Assembly (NCBI GenBank): GCA_021234155.1
Contig: JAJEKV010000005.1
Location: forward strand, 20,506,089 to 20,570,088
Length of the DNA stretch: 64,000 bases
Source: Isoetes taiwanensis
Taxonomy: Eukaryota > Streptophyta > Lycopodiopsida > Isoetales > Isoetaceae
Direction: 5' to 3'
Below, one piece after another: positions 46,058 through 57,990 of this stretch. The notes below the pieces were generated by a model, which was not told the DNA's origin, did not search any database, and was given only the letters and a program-made list of their open reading frames with translations. Made by a program: the position numbers and the translations under genes. How positions within the stretch are numbered: position 1 is the stretch's first letter; every line of letters begins with the position of its first letter.

Positions 46058-47539
46058 TGTTATACCATATATTCTAACAGAAGGAATATTTGCTTTTGAC
46101 GTTATTGTTAGGTTATGCTATTTCTAAGTTTAGGCTTCTTTGGTTTAAGGAACCAAGAGCCTAGCTAATATAATTGTGGTTTACTTTATAGTTGTGGTTT
46201 TCATTGTGCTTTCTGGGCCCTTAGATTATGAGAGATTCCGTGAAATCTCCCACATCAGTGGTCAGTGTATTTTCTTGTCTAAGAACTCCGGCACAAATCA
46301 ATGTTGCACGAACACCATAGGCTGCACTATTTCATGGCCATGCACTATTTCTGCACCATAGGCTGATACTCCGTCAGCCAAGGCCATGAGGTCCCAGCAA
46401 AACCAAGCAAGTTCCAGCAAAACCAAGCAGAGTCGTTGAATAGATTCGGTGTCCCTCTTACCAGAATAGAGGTTACTGCCATGTGGAAGCTCTGACATCA
46501 AAGTGCAGGACCTAATAGCGGCAAGATAAACATGCTTATCATTCCAGCACCCTGAATTTTGCATTTGTTGATACAGTTCAAGAGCTGTTTGGCCTTGCTT
46601 AAGCTTGCATTGGACAAGATAACCGCAGTGAATCTGACGAGGAAGAGAAGGAAGAGGTAAGAAAGAGTTTATTTTTAACTATGCAAAGTGGCTTGGAGTT
46701 ATGTGGTTTTGTTGTCTTTTAAGTTTTGAAATTTTAATGAATTAGGTGGCATGATTATAGTGAGCAGCCAATCCTTGATCAAGATATTATAGGCATGCTA
46801 AAATGATTGTGGCTAACGGGAGAACAAGGGAGAATGCAGCGGAGAGAAGAATGCCATCGATGAAGGCATCTGCAGTCCACAACATGAAGAGGACCATGGA
46901 GATGGAGAAGATTAAATTATTACCTTCGTGATAGTCTCAAAAACTTAGTTCTTTCAGCATGTAATTTCTGCCTATGAGCATTGGTAAAGCTTTATAATGA
47001 TTATGAATAAAAAAATCATTCAACTTTCTGTACCACTTTATCTTCTTGCAATTTGGAAACGTTCTGTTTACTCTAAATAAGGGCAATTTTGAGAGAGATG
47101 CTATTAGCAAAATATCTTGGTTCTGTTTGTAGGTAATTGATTATTTTTTTGTCATAACTTTCTTGTTTCTTTTATTACTAGATTTGACACAAGACTTGAC
47201 TCATTAGATGATGCAAAGTAGACAAACTTGAGCTTTAAAATTTATTGTGTCCTTTCACACAAGACTTGACTTAATAGGAGTGCAACGTTGAACAGTTTTT
47301 GAGTTTTAAATTTGATGCAATTCTAGGAAATAGATTCAATTATGTTTGTTATTAGCTTGTCACAATTTTGCTGAAATGTCGATAATTATATCTCACAACT
47401 ATTTACTACAATTGTGTTACTATAATGCCAAATGACTTGATAGTATATTGGTAATAAACTTGTTATAATGTCCATAAGAATATCAATGCCATCTTGACAC
47501 ATCGTCATTGCAATGTTGCCTCAATTGTATTAGAAATTG
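46058..47539. other. Probable Copia LTR remnant and CACTA interior, no gene
   Basis: The first few hundred bases may be the LTR of the plus-strand Copia remnant. A small duplicated phrase caccataggctg appears at 46313 and 46354. From about 46590 a short Glu-rich open stretch (SESDEEEKEE) ends at a donor-like gtaag, which might be a leftover exon of the CACTA element. Nothing is identifiable. Confidence 0.35.
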
Positions 47540-47737
47540 CCTTTGCATCTAACTTTGTGACAAATGAACATGCCACAATCTTGTCATAATAGCTGACGCT
47601 CCGGTGACAACTTTGTGGCAAATGAATACGTCATCATAGTGACAAGGATGTGACAATAAATGGAGTTTAGAAGATCCCATTTGTGTCAACAATTTCGACG
47701 TAATACCTGACGATATGAGCACCTTTCTCTTGTAGTG

Positions 47738-49705
47738 GCCACGAGGATCGGATGACAGCCAGGTCACTCGCTTTGGCAGACAGTTGCTCCTGCTATGCGG
47801 TATTTTTGACTTGATAATTTGCAATGGCCTGTCACAGTGGCCCGATTCTCACAAGTGCACCTGCAGACAGGACAATCAGGGGGGAGAGTCTAGTGTGGTG
47901 GACTATGTGCTCATAGTTGCGCAAGATATGCATCTCATCAGTCGTTTCCGGGTGGGCACCGACAGTCGGGATGAGGAGGTCGACTCAGATCACCTCCCAC
48001 ATTATTTGGACATGGCTTGGCAAGGCGCCAGAACTCCCACTATGCCCGCCCCTCGCCATCCTCGATTCATGGCGGATTATGAGCGAGCGTGAGGACTACG
48101 CCGAGATGCTCGTGGGGCGCCACGCCCGGCAATTACGGACCCTCTACACTAGAGCGTGCCAGATGCCGGTTGGACCGAAGTTATTACGGGATACAACGGA
48201 CAGGTGCTTTGGCAGACCCCCCTCGCGTCGCCGCTCAGGAACAACAACATTTCCGCGTAACCGGTGGTTTGATGCGGAGTGTAAGGAACGCAAGCGCCAG
48301 GCTCACCACATTCGGATCCAGTGCCCGCTTGCGGGCCACCACACGCATCACCGCCCATCCGGAAGGAGACAAAGGCGCCAGACCTTTCGTGCATCGGGGG
48401 AGATGTTCGCCCTGCTAGACACTCATCCTCGAACCTTTTGGCGAGAAGCTTAGAAGCCAGGCCAGCCCATCAGAGGACATCACACCCGCAAAGGGAACAT
48501 TACTTGAAGCAGCTCTATGACCCACCGTGGACGCCAGACGCCCATACCCCACGGGAGGGCCCCCCATTGGTTCTCGCGGAGGAGGATGTTGTGGAGGGCC
48601 CGCAAATACCGGCTAATGGGAAGGCGGTGACCTCGATGGTATGCATGCCGAGTTACTCAAATGGGCGTGGCAGACCGATCCTCACTACCCCTCGCTCAAT
48701 GCGTGAGCATTGCAGAAGGTTTTCCCGACAAGCGGTGGTTGTCCCCATTCACAAACGGCGACCCACACCGTCCGCCAATTACCGGACGATCATGGTCGGG
48801 CCTCGGTATTTGCCAAACCGTTATCGGCATTCTCGAAAGCAGCGCTTGACCCTCCAGGCGGAGGCGGGCAGATGTCGCGTGCCCTCACACACAAGCGAGC
48901 TTTAGACCTCGCCACTCAACGATTGACCATATCTTTATATCGGGCATTGAAGACAGCCGAAACCATCGGCGGGACTTGTATTCTTGCTTTATGGACTTCG
49001 CCCGGCTTTTGATACCTGGCCCCCCCCCGAAAGCTATGGGCTAGACCTGCGTCAACGAGGTTGTCGCTGCCGTGCGAGAATGCCATATACAGGCTGTATG
49101 AGAGTTGTTTTGGCAGGATGCAGCCGACGGGCCAAGCATTCACCAGTAGTATCGGGGTCCGGCAGGGCTGCCCCCTCTCACCAACACTTTTGGCCTCTAC
49201 ATTGACCCGCCAGAGCCCCGGCTTCGAAAGCATGGGGAATGGCATACGAGTTTTTGCACCGTGTCATCCGGCCACTCATCTATGCGACGATGTTGACCTT
49301 CCGCCCACACCCCGTAAGCTATGCGCCTCATCCGGATGTCCTAGACACATTCCCCGCCGTGCTACTGACATGCGTGTGAATCTGGCCAAGACCAGGGTGG
49401 TTCTCATATCCTCTTCACGCCACCCCACGCCTCCTGCACTCACATATCGAGGACATCCTGTGGAGGTCACGCCCACCTACAAGTACCTAGGGGTGGAGTT
49501 CCCCTCCTCGCTCTATTGGGAGGCGTCCATCCACTTGCGAAGTGACAAGAGGCCGAAAGCTTTTTATGCCATGCGTAACAACAGCCACCGTGTGCAGCTC
49601 TATGATTGGGGCCATCACCACATCTGTTTTCGGGCACTAGTCGAAGCCCGTCCCTTCAGACATCGGTCGAGGTTTGGGGCCCCCATGCGTCTCTCCGGCG
49701 ACTGA
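47738..49705 (+). pseudogene. LINE-B endonuclease C-terminus and reverse transcriptase, broken
   Basis: The endonuclease continues with FGRQLLLLCGIFDLIICNG, SSVVDYVLIVAQD and DSDHLPHYLDM (catalytic His region). The RT is split over frames: AVVVPIHKRRPTPSANYRTI (48740-48800), a broken FMDFARLL region near 48990, GVRQGCPLSPTLLAST (49160-49200), a damaged Y-x-D-D region reading LCDDVDL (near 49280), then MRVNLAKTRVVLIS and PTYKYLGVEFP (49370-49500). The number of shifts is large for a copy whose target sites are still recognisable. Confidence 0.82.
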
Positions 49706-50660
49706 ATGACTTGGAGCAAGTGCGAAGGCATTTTTTAGCACGAGCACTGGGGCCGAAACCTTCATCCCCTATCAGATTCTGCTGCAGAAACCGATTCTTG
49801 TCGCCTCATGGCGGCCCTTGATAGACACATCGTCTATTTTCGAAAGTGGTTAATATGGGTGATGCTCGGCTCCCCACGGCTTCTGGCCAGGCAATGGGCC
49901 CGCAGCCGCTCGAGGCCGCTTGGAGGGTAAGAGAGATCGATGGTTCGCCAGATGGAACGTCTGCGAGAACCTGATGCGTGCAGGTGGACACAGAGGCCGA
50001 TCGTGGCAACTGACGGAGTACTGGGCGCTTGCTTCCTTGCCAAGCTCTACGGGACCCCGAGGCCTAGAGCGAAGTCAAACGGCCCATTACAAGGAGCACA
50101 TCAACCCCACATTGGTTCGGGGCCCGCAGCTCTACCTGCGTTCCCAGCTGCCCCTGAAAAAGCGCAGACTCATTGCCTCCATTCGCACAGGTGCCCACCA
50201 TCTCCGCATCGAGACGGGCAGGTGGATTAGGGAGCCCCGCCAGATCGGCTCTGCGCTCTTTGTCAAACGGGTGCCACCGAGGATGAGTCTCATACTTTCC
50301 GAGTTGCCCAAAGATTCACCAGATCCGGGCGACACGCCCCTTTAGTACGGCCGGACTTGCCCCTACATTTGCTGATGAACACACCGTCAGTACGTGCTCT
50401 GGGGACGTTCATTCAGGAGGTACTGGATCTGCGAGCCCACCTTTGACCCCGCCTGGCTGCCCGCTGATCGGGCACTACGGGTACGGTACATGAGTGTATA
50501 TATTTGTGTGTTTTTGCATTTTGTATATTGGAACAGTTTGTCAGCAGGCTGATTGCTGCCACGGTTTTTCCCTGGGTTTTTTAATCCGGGTAGTAATCCG
50601 CTTGCTGCGCCTTTGTATTGGGTCCCATAGACCGATTGGTCTCCGTGGACGATAAAAATA
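49706..50660 (+). pseudogene. LINE-B 3' part of pol and untranslated end
   Basis: GC-rich sequence after the RT, including frames with YKEHINPTLVRGPQLYLRSQ and RLIASIRTGAHHLRIETGRW (49920-50345), which recur in the second copy at 62423-63640. The zinc-ribbon Cys/His residues usual after LINE RT are not clear. The end is AT-rich with tatatatttgtgtg, then gacgataaaaata before the TTCC tail. Confidence 0.7.
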
Positions 50661-50691
50661 CCTTCCTTCCTTCCTTCCTTCCTTCCTTCCT
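50661..50691 (+). repeat. (TTCC)n tail of LINE-B
   Basis: Eight or so cctt units directly after gacgataaaaata. The same junction with about six units is found at 63639-63661 in the second copy, so the repeat belongs to the LINE 3' end. Confidence 0.85.
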
Positions 50692-51050
50692 CATGGAGTG
50701 CTATCAATGCCCTGCATAATAGTATACTTAGGATTATATAATTTATGTGGTTATAAGGGGTTCACAACCCTGAATAATTTCATTAAGAGCCAGGCTATTA
50801 GCTCATTCCTAGGTGTGAATGCAGGCAATTGATCACGACGTAAGAAAATTATGCTTTTCCCATCATGCATCCTATCTATACTTTGATGCAAAGCCTCTCC
50901 CCACCTTAGCGGTCGCACCCCCATTGAGCTGGTGTCGACTAATTTGGAGACGCCTTGCCATTGCATTGCTCCATTAATTCGCTCCCCCGCATCAGTCTTG
51001 CATGCTGAAGGACACATGGACATTAAGCATCTATCCATCTTATGCTCCAT
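50692..51050. repeat. Duplicated flank downstream of LINE-B, copy 1
   Basis: About 355 bp that match 63662-64000 to the window edge with one visible substitution (gccctg against gctctg). It has no coding motif that I recognise on plus. A 99-codon minus frame (50751-51050) is open in both copies, but its content is not identifiable. Confidence 0.9.
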
Positions 51051-51296
51051 GTGCTTTGGCTACTTGCGGAAGGAACTCTATTATAAGGGTCGACTAATTT
51101 GATGGCGATTCAACCCCTAAGATATAGGTAGGTTCGGTCCTAAGATTGAGCCCCCACTCTCTTCATAAGGAAAATGGTCGTACACCTCTCCAATGATGCT
51201 ATCCAACGTATCATATCCCCTCAATTGGTGTTGTCATAATATCATAGCTATTCTATCTACCTTAAGAGGTTATACGCTTTCTATCTAACGCATTAA
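51051..51296. other. No gene seen
   Basis: Short unique stretch between the duplicated flank and the inverted-terminus segment. It ends with attaa (51292-51296), the possible target duplication of that segment. Confidence 0.4.
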
Positions 51297-51927
51297 ACAA
51301 AGTTTAAAATGAAACGCACTAATTTGCTCAAAACGCACTTCAAAAGGAATCTTTAAAAGATTCCCTAAAATCCCCCCAAAAAGTTCCCTTTTGTGGTATA
51401 TTTGTGACAAGTGTGACAATTTGAAAATTTTAGGCATCATTTTGGAGGGGGGTGTGAACTTAGCTTCCATTCAAAATTGTTTGACATCCCTTTTTGGCCC
51501 CCCTAGTTTGGTTTGCGAAATAGTAATATTTTCAAAAACTAAACAAAATAGACATTGAAAAAAACAGCAAGCACACTAAAGTGCCAAAAATGTATTTTAT
51601 TCAAAGTTTTCCAAATCAGTACAAAACTATGAACAAAACTATAAAAAATGCAACACATTTTGACATTGCCTCATTGAAGCAAACATTTTCACATGAAAGT
51701 ATGCCTCATTGAACAAACTTACACTTTGAAGCGCAAGTTGGAGTCGAAGACGCTCGCTCTTCGTCTTATATACTTGCTCTTATTTGCTCATCCGTCTCGC
51801 TATAGACTTATGTATACCGCGATGACAATGCGTGGACATAACGTCTTCAAAATAAATTTCTGGGTGGTATAGATTTATACCACAATAGGTAGTGCTGTGC
51901 GGATATGACATGCCAGAGAGTTCGCAT

Positions 51928-52534
51928 GGTATAAATTTATACCGCAAGTGGACTCGAGCGGTATAAATTTATACCGCAAGAGGACTCGAGCGGTATAAAT
52001 TTATACCGCGAGAGCTCTCTCGATTCACTGCGAGAGCTCTCACGGTATAAATTTATACCGTGAGAGCTCCCTCGTTATACCACGAGAGCTCTCTCGGTAT
52101 AAATTTATATCGCGACAACTCTCTCGGTATAAATTTATACCGCAAAAAACGTTCAGGCAACCAATTTATACACATATATGTGTATATATATATAAATCTT
52201 GACCATTAATCCAGCACTTTCGACGGTCTAGAACTAAAGCCCCAAAGGAAAGGGCTTTTGATCCGAACCATCGATCTCAAACATGGATGGTGGAGACGGC
52301 GACACCTCAATGTCTTATATATAAGGGGGTGCTTGGGTGGATTGAGGTGGCTTCGTCAGGAACGTTGGATCTCACAATCTAAACCATCCAGACGGCGACA
52401 CCTCAGCGTCTAGATTCAAATAATTGTATATATATAACAGATAATATATACACATAATTACATATATATATCCGACAAGAAAAGAGAACTCTTGCGGTAT
52501 AAATCTATACGGAGAAACGGTATAAATTTATACC
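51928..52534. repeat. Array of the palindrome GGTATAAATTTATACC
   Basis: The 16-bp perfect palindrome or one- to two-base variants begin at 51928, 51960, 51992, 52044, 52096, 52126, 52496 and 52519. A further related copy lies near 51864 and another partial one near 58697. Between copies lie cgcgagagctctctcg and gcaagaggactcgagcg type spacers, which are also partly self-complementary. The first three spacings are 32 bp. The array could form cruciforms. No gene is in it. Confidence 0.9.
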
Positions 52535-52562
52535 GAATTGCATATATATATAAGACTTTTAT

Positions 52563-52602
52563 ATATCATTATCATTATCATTATCATTATCATCATTATC
52601 CT
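52563..52602. repeat. (ATTATC)n microsatellite
   Basis: About six tandem cattat units (tatcattatcattatcatt...) with one imperfect unit, followed by a cctatatatatatg stretch. Confidence 0.85.
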
Positions 52603-55343
52603 TCCTATATATATGATTACTAGCAAAAAAATTTTTTTTGGAATTAGTGACTTTTTAGCATGCCTTTTCCGGCCACTTTCCGGCTAGTCGTGGCTATAGG
52701 AGTTTTTGGATTTCCCTGGCTCCTCCCATTATGAATATTCATTGCCTTCTATGTGGATCCATTATCAAGCCGCCGCCCTTCCCCAAAGGCAGAACAGAGT
52801 GATTAAAGTGGTCTGAGAGCTTAAAAGTGCTGAATATTTCGGAATTCCTGTGCAGATGGGGTAATTTCTTTCTGTTGCTGAGTTTAATTTAAAGCGTCCG
52901 TTTAGAGTTTGATTCCCTAGCACATATTCATCTCCCTGCATTAGCACAAAGTGGCTACTGGCTACTCTGCGATATAATAAACACAACACCCAGACACAAT
53001 CTGCAACAGAACGCAACAGTGGGTGCTGGTAGATCCGGCCGGCGCGGCCTCGATTTGTAACCGAGTAGCTTCGAAGAATTATATTTTCGTTGGCCTTCTT
53101 TGGGGTCTGCGAACCAGGGCTCTGGCCTGGGAATCAATCAGGCCCCTGTTTTGTGGTCTGTGAATTAGGCCCATGGCCCCTACAATTTTTGAGGATTTGG
53201 GAACGAGCTCTGTTTCTGAAACTGTATTTTTGCACACAGCAAGCTTTTGTCTTGACCCAAATCGGAAATAGCCAGGTCAAGAATCAATGGGCTCATGTCT
53301 TTTAGGATACAAATCTGAAGACGAGGTTTGAGGATGAATTTACTTCTGCATCTTAGTAAGATGTAGAACCCCCTTTACTAAGATGCAGAACCCCCTTTTG
53401 GTAATCTCTGCAGCCTGCTTCAGTTTGCTTCTAGAAGCTCTGTCGAAGCTTTTGTTTGGCGATTTTGAGGCCAATCTTCAAAGTATTACAGTGTTGGGCG
53501 TATCTAAATACCTCTGCAGATCTTCTCTTCTACATCTTTGCTGTATTCATTCTTGGGTCCTAAATCCGCCTCAAATACTCGGTCCATGGCTATGCTGTCG
53601 GCACACATCGGAGGAGAATATTTTGCTGGGTCGGATTCTGATCTTTCGATCGTGCTATGAAATGCTGTGTTCCTCCCCAAATATACTATGTTTTCTGCAG
53701 TTGAATCTATCTTGCATCCTTACACTCCAGAAAATTGGAAAGTCTGCATATCCCAGAATTCAACTTTCTATTTTGATCTGGTTAATTTGGAAAGCGACGG
53801 CCCTCAAAAGTCTTCGATCTACAATTTGCTTAATGAGTTCGATTTAAAAGCAGCAACATATTCAGGGTCCTAAAATATCCGGAATGAATTGCCAAGAACT
53901 TCTGAATTGGCTTTCTAAAGTTCTATTGAGCTTTCTTTCATAAATTGATGGATTGGCAAAACGAAGGAGTTCTCTGAGATAACTAAACTTCTCAGAGACG
54001 GGTTAATCAGGATGATTTTTGGCCCAAAATATATACATTTTAAGTCAACACTAAGAATTCGATTAAAGCAAGGCTCAGACCGAAATCAAGCATGCCAAAA
54101 TTTAATTGTCAAGAGTCGATGGGATTACGGTTCAGCGCTGCTGATTTTTGATCAATTGCTCCGGAAATCATAGTAAAAAAATGCAAAAATGGAACCAGGA
54201 AGCCAAGATCTCAAATTTATCATAAGCTACTTCTGGCTATGACTGAATGCAGCCTTCCGCTCGTTTCTTCCTTCCCATGCTAGATTCCCAATCTTCTATT
54301 GTAGATGGGGGACTATTTAAGACCTGAACATTTTGTATTGGCAGAAAGAAGCACAATTCTGCATACACTAAGCGAAGAGCTCTTAAACTAGCAACAAAGA
54401 ACAGTATCGGTTTAGAACATCTGTAGATGGTATGCAGATCCACTCGTCAAAACCCCAACTACCTTCATGTTTCTGACAACAGAGTCTGTGCTAGTCTAGC
54501 GGCTTTGTGCGAGCAAGTTTTCAAAGGCAAAGATAGGCCTTTAACATTTACATTCATTAGAATTTAGAATCCATTCTTTCTAAATACATTCAAATGGTTT
54601 TCTTTGAAGACAATTTTGTTTTTTTTCGGCCCTTACGTAATTAGATGTTATTAAATCTAGGCCCATCTCATGAAATTCAAATGAAATAATACGAGACTCT
54701 CTAAGCAAATTGGGCGCATCTCATGGAATCCAAAAGAATTTAAACGAGCCATGACGAGAATGTAAAGAATTTTCGTGGCAAAGTTTAAAGAATCCAAACT
54801 AAGTATCTAGACCAATTCCATTGAATATAGGCCTCAACATTTACAACAAGCGTCTTTGATACCAAGTTTTTGCACCTTTTGCCTAAGTTCACACAATCTC
54901 ATTCTCTAGCTCTAAGAAATGTCCAAAAAGCTCTATATTCTTAATGTTGGCATCATCCATGCATTGGTTACCAATCTTAGATCTAGCATACAGCATCCCT
55001 CAATCAAGTTGTGGGAGTAAATATACTTCAAAGTTGTCATCTCAAACTTGCATTTTTTGCAAGAGTTGCAACTTATAGTGTAATAGAAGGTCATACAAGC
55101 AACACCATCATGGCAGACACACGACAACATTATGCACATGCCATATAAAATATAATATGAAGTAGGCTAACTAAGCAATAATATTAAGCACCCACCAGAT
55201 AAATTGCAGGAATAAAGCATATTCGCCCTATATGCTTGGAAATGCACATTTGACAATTGTATTCAACGGTCAAATGTGCACAGGGCGTTGACTCCGCCAG
55301 CGCTAAATTCTTGTATATATAAAATTATTCTATGTGTGCCTTG
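52603..55343. other. No recognisable gene
   Basis: Mixed sequence. The frames at 53090-53305 and 53383-53873 are the most gene-like, with higher GC and a run NSTFYFDLVNLESD in one frame, but no domain, no supported start and no clear splice structure. The stretch 54600-55140 is AT-rich. I leave it unassigned. Confidence 0.35.
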
Positions 55344-57080
55344 AAAACGATGTACCCATGGTGTATATGACATGTTAAAAATATATAACACGCTTCTTTA
55401 CCGTCGGATTGGGGGCATTGATTGAGTGGCGCAACGTGAGCCATTGGATTATGGATGGGTCATGCATGGGGCATGCATGGCCATGCATGAGGGCATGCAA
55501 CACATCCCTGGACCGTTGGATAAAAAAGGGGAGGCGAAATCATGGCCCTTGATTTTTACCAGGAAGGTGCAAAGAAGCTTCCTTTTAAAGTGGATTTGGT
55601 GTAACCAATCTCCACCGTTAGATCAAAGGGGGGAGGAGAAATCCTAGCCATTCACTTTCTTATTAAATTAGAGTTTTTAAATATTAAAGGAGGTGAGGTG
55701 TCACCTCATTAATAAAAAAAGTAATGAGGTGGCAACTCATTAATTATAAAGCTTTCTTGGAAGCTTCCTTTTTTGCATCGCCTTCAAATGACTTTATCTT
55801 GCGATGGAGGTCTCGGATCAAAGTGGGACCTATGCCATTGGATTCCTCTCATCAAATGCTTTCCAATGAGTAGTGGTTTGGCATTATTCCGTGCAATGTT
55901 GGATAATCTAGGGGAATATTTATAGAATCTAAGGGAATCTGAGAGAATTATTGTAGAAACTTGGGGAATCTAGAGGAATCTTGGGATAATCTATGAAAAA
56001 TCAAGGGAACCTCAAGAGAATCTTAAGGAATCTATGGGAATCTTAAAAGAATCTAGGGGAATCTAAGAAAATCTTGAAAAAAGGTTTAAGAATCAAGGGA
56101 AATCTTGATGGAATCTTAGAGATCTAAGGGGATCTTCATAGAATTTAAGGGAATCTAGGAGAACCTACATAGAATCTTAGAGAATCTAAATGAATCTACA
56201 TAGAATCTTGGGGAAAACGATGTGTATATGACATGTTAAAAATATATAACACGCTTCTTTACCGTCGGATTGGGGGCATTGATTGAGTGGCGCAACGTGA
56301 GCCATTGGATTATGGATGGGTCATGCATGGGGCATGCATGGCCATGCATGAGGGCATGCAACACATCCCTGGACCGTTGGATAAAAAAGGGGAGGCGAAA
56401 TCATGGCCCTTGATTTTTACCAGGAAGGTGCAAAGAAGCTTCCTTTTAAAGTGGATTTGGTGTAACCAATCTCCACCGTTAGATCAAAGGGGGGAGGAGA
56501 AATCCTAGCCATTCACTTTCTTATTAAATTAGAGTTTTTAAATATTAAAGGAGGTGAGGTGTCACCTCATTAATAAAAAAAGTAATGAGGTGGCAACTCA
56601 TTAATTATAAAGCTTTCTTGGAAGCTTCCTTTTTTGCATCGCCTTCAAATGACTTTATCTTGCGATGGAGGTCTCGGAAAAGTGGGACCTATGCCATTGG
56701 ATTCCTCTCATCAAATGCTTTCCAATGAGTACTGGTTTGGCATTATTCCGTGCAATGCTGGATAATCTAGGGGAATATTCATAGAATCTAATGGAATCTG
56801 AGAGAATTATTGTAGAAACTTGGGGAATCTAGAGGAATCTTGGGATAATCTATAAAAAATCAAGGGAACCTCAAGAGAATCTTAAGGAATCTATGGGAAT
56901 CTATGGGAATCTTAAAAGAATCTAGGGGAATCTAAGAAAACCTTGAAAAAAGGTTTAAGAATCAAGGGAAATCTTGATGGAATCTTAGCGATCTAAGGGA
57001 TCTTCATAGAATTTAAGGGAATCTAGGAGAACCTACTTAGAATCTTAGAGAATCTAAATGAATCTACATAGAATCTTGGG
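55344..57080. repeat. 868-bp tandem duplication
   Basis: The unit from about 55344 (gaaaacgatg) to 56211 is repeated from 56212 to about 57080 with few differences. A 13-bp difference lies at the start, where copy 1 has extra tacccatgg-like bases, and an 11-bp extra tctatgggaat lies near 56895. A 73-codon frame is identical in both copies (55426 and 56287), but it is probably fortuitous. Each unit also contains an aatgaggtg...cacctcatta imperfect inverted repeat. Confidence 0.9.
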
Positions 57081-57990
57081 GAATCTTTATAGAACCTTAA
57101 GAATCTAGGGGTCTATGTGTAATCTTAGGGAATTGCAGGAGATTCCAAGGGATCTAGGGGAATCTTTGACAGTAGGTGTGTTGTACAGGGGAATCTTCAT
57201 AGAATCTTAGGGAATCTAGAATAATCTTCATGGAATCTTGGAGAATCTAGAGGAATCTTAGGATAATATTTGGGAATCTAAGGGAATCTCAAGAGAATAT
57301 TTAAGAATCTAGAGGAATCTTGGGTTAACCTTTGGAATCAAGGAAATATCAAGAGAATCTTAAGAAATCTATGGGATTTAAAAGAATATAGGGGAATCTA
57401 AGAGAATCCAAAAAATGTTTGAGGAATCTTAGAGAATCTAGTGGAATCTTCATAGAATCTAAGGGAATCTAGAAGAATCTACATAGAATCTTGGGGAATC
57501 TAAACAGTCTTTGAAAATCTACGGGAATCTTTGTAGAACCTTAAGAATCTAGGGGTGAATTTTAGAGAACTTAGGGGGAATCCAAGGGGATTTAGGGAAA
57601 TCTTTGATAGTAGGTGTGTTCTAAAGGGGAATCTTCATAGAATCTAAAGAAATCTAGAAAAATCTACATGGAATCTTGAGGAATCTTAGGATAATCTTTG
57701 GGAATCTAGTGGAATCTCAAGAGAATCTTTAAGAATCTAAGGTAATCTTCATAAAATCTTTGAGTATCTAGAGAATCTTGGTGGAATCTTGGAGAATCTC
57801 TATAGAATCTTCATCGCATGACTTTAAATTTGATTTCTAGTCGAATTTGTACAATTCCTCGAGGAATCATACGTGGATCTTGGGAAATATAAGCGAACAT
57901 TGATGGAATCTCATAGAATCTAGGGAAGTCTTTCTAGAGTCTTAGAGAATCTAAAAGAATCTTTATAGGATCTTCGTGGAATGGCACTGC
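55900..57990. repeat. Degenerate AATCTaGGGGAATCTT minisatellite
   Basis: Roughly 2 kb in which gaatcta, gggaatct, atagaatctt and related 10-16-bp phrases recur more than a hundred times without a fixed period. It spans both halves of the 868-bp duplication and continues beyond it, so local expansion preceded the duplication. No reading frame survives. Confidence 0.88.

Larger units (their letters stand above)
40600..47737. mobile_element. CACTA (CMC/EnSpm) DNA transposon, non-autonomous
   Basis: The termini are inverted CACTACAAGAG (left, 40600-40610) and its complement ctcttgtagtg (right, ending 47737). Subterminal sequence near both ends repeats gtgacaactttgtg and related gtgtc/gacac motifs (40650-40760 and 47540-47700). 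CACTA elements make a 3-bp target duplication. Here ggc precedes the left end and only gc(c) follows the right, consistent with ggc missing one base. Removing the element restores the LINE endonuclease frame (EATWP then RGSDDSQVTRFG). I found no transposase, and the inside holds two Copia remnants. Confidence 0.85.
39050..50691 (+). mobile_element. GC-rich LINE (LINE-B) split by a CACTA transposon
   Basis: The order on the plus strand is ORF1 with RRM-like domain, APE-type endonuclease, reverse transcriptase, and a 3' end with a (TTCC)n tail (50661-50691) instead of poly-A. It is much richer in GC than its surroundings, starting near 39060. A CACTA element occupies 40600-47737. Frames are broken in many places. 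The clade is uncertain: ORF1 looks L1-like, while the microsatellite tail is more usual in RTE-like elements. Confidence 0.82.

Noticed and set aside
50751-51050. 99-codon minus ORF conserved at 63721-63993
   Set aside because: Conservation follows from the duplication of this flank. It shows no recognisable domain and no evidence of selection.
53383-53873. Candidate host gene
   Set aside because: The frame is open but has no recognisable domain, consistent splice sites or partner exon, so it is not called as a gene.
55426-55647. 73-codon ORF repeated at 56287
   Set aside because: It is identical only because of the 868-bp duplication. It has no domain, promoter or conserved context.
55900-57990. 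CRISPR-like array
   Set aside because: The repeats are degenerate, have no constant spacer length and lie in a plant nuclear genome.
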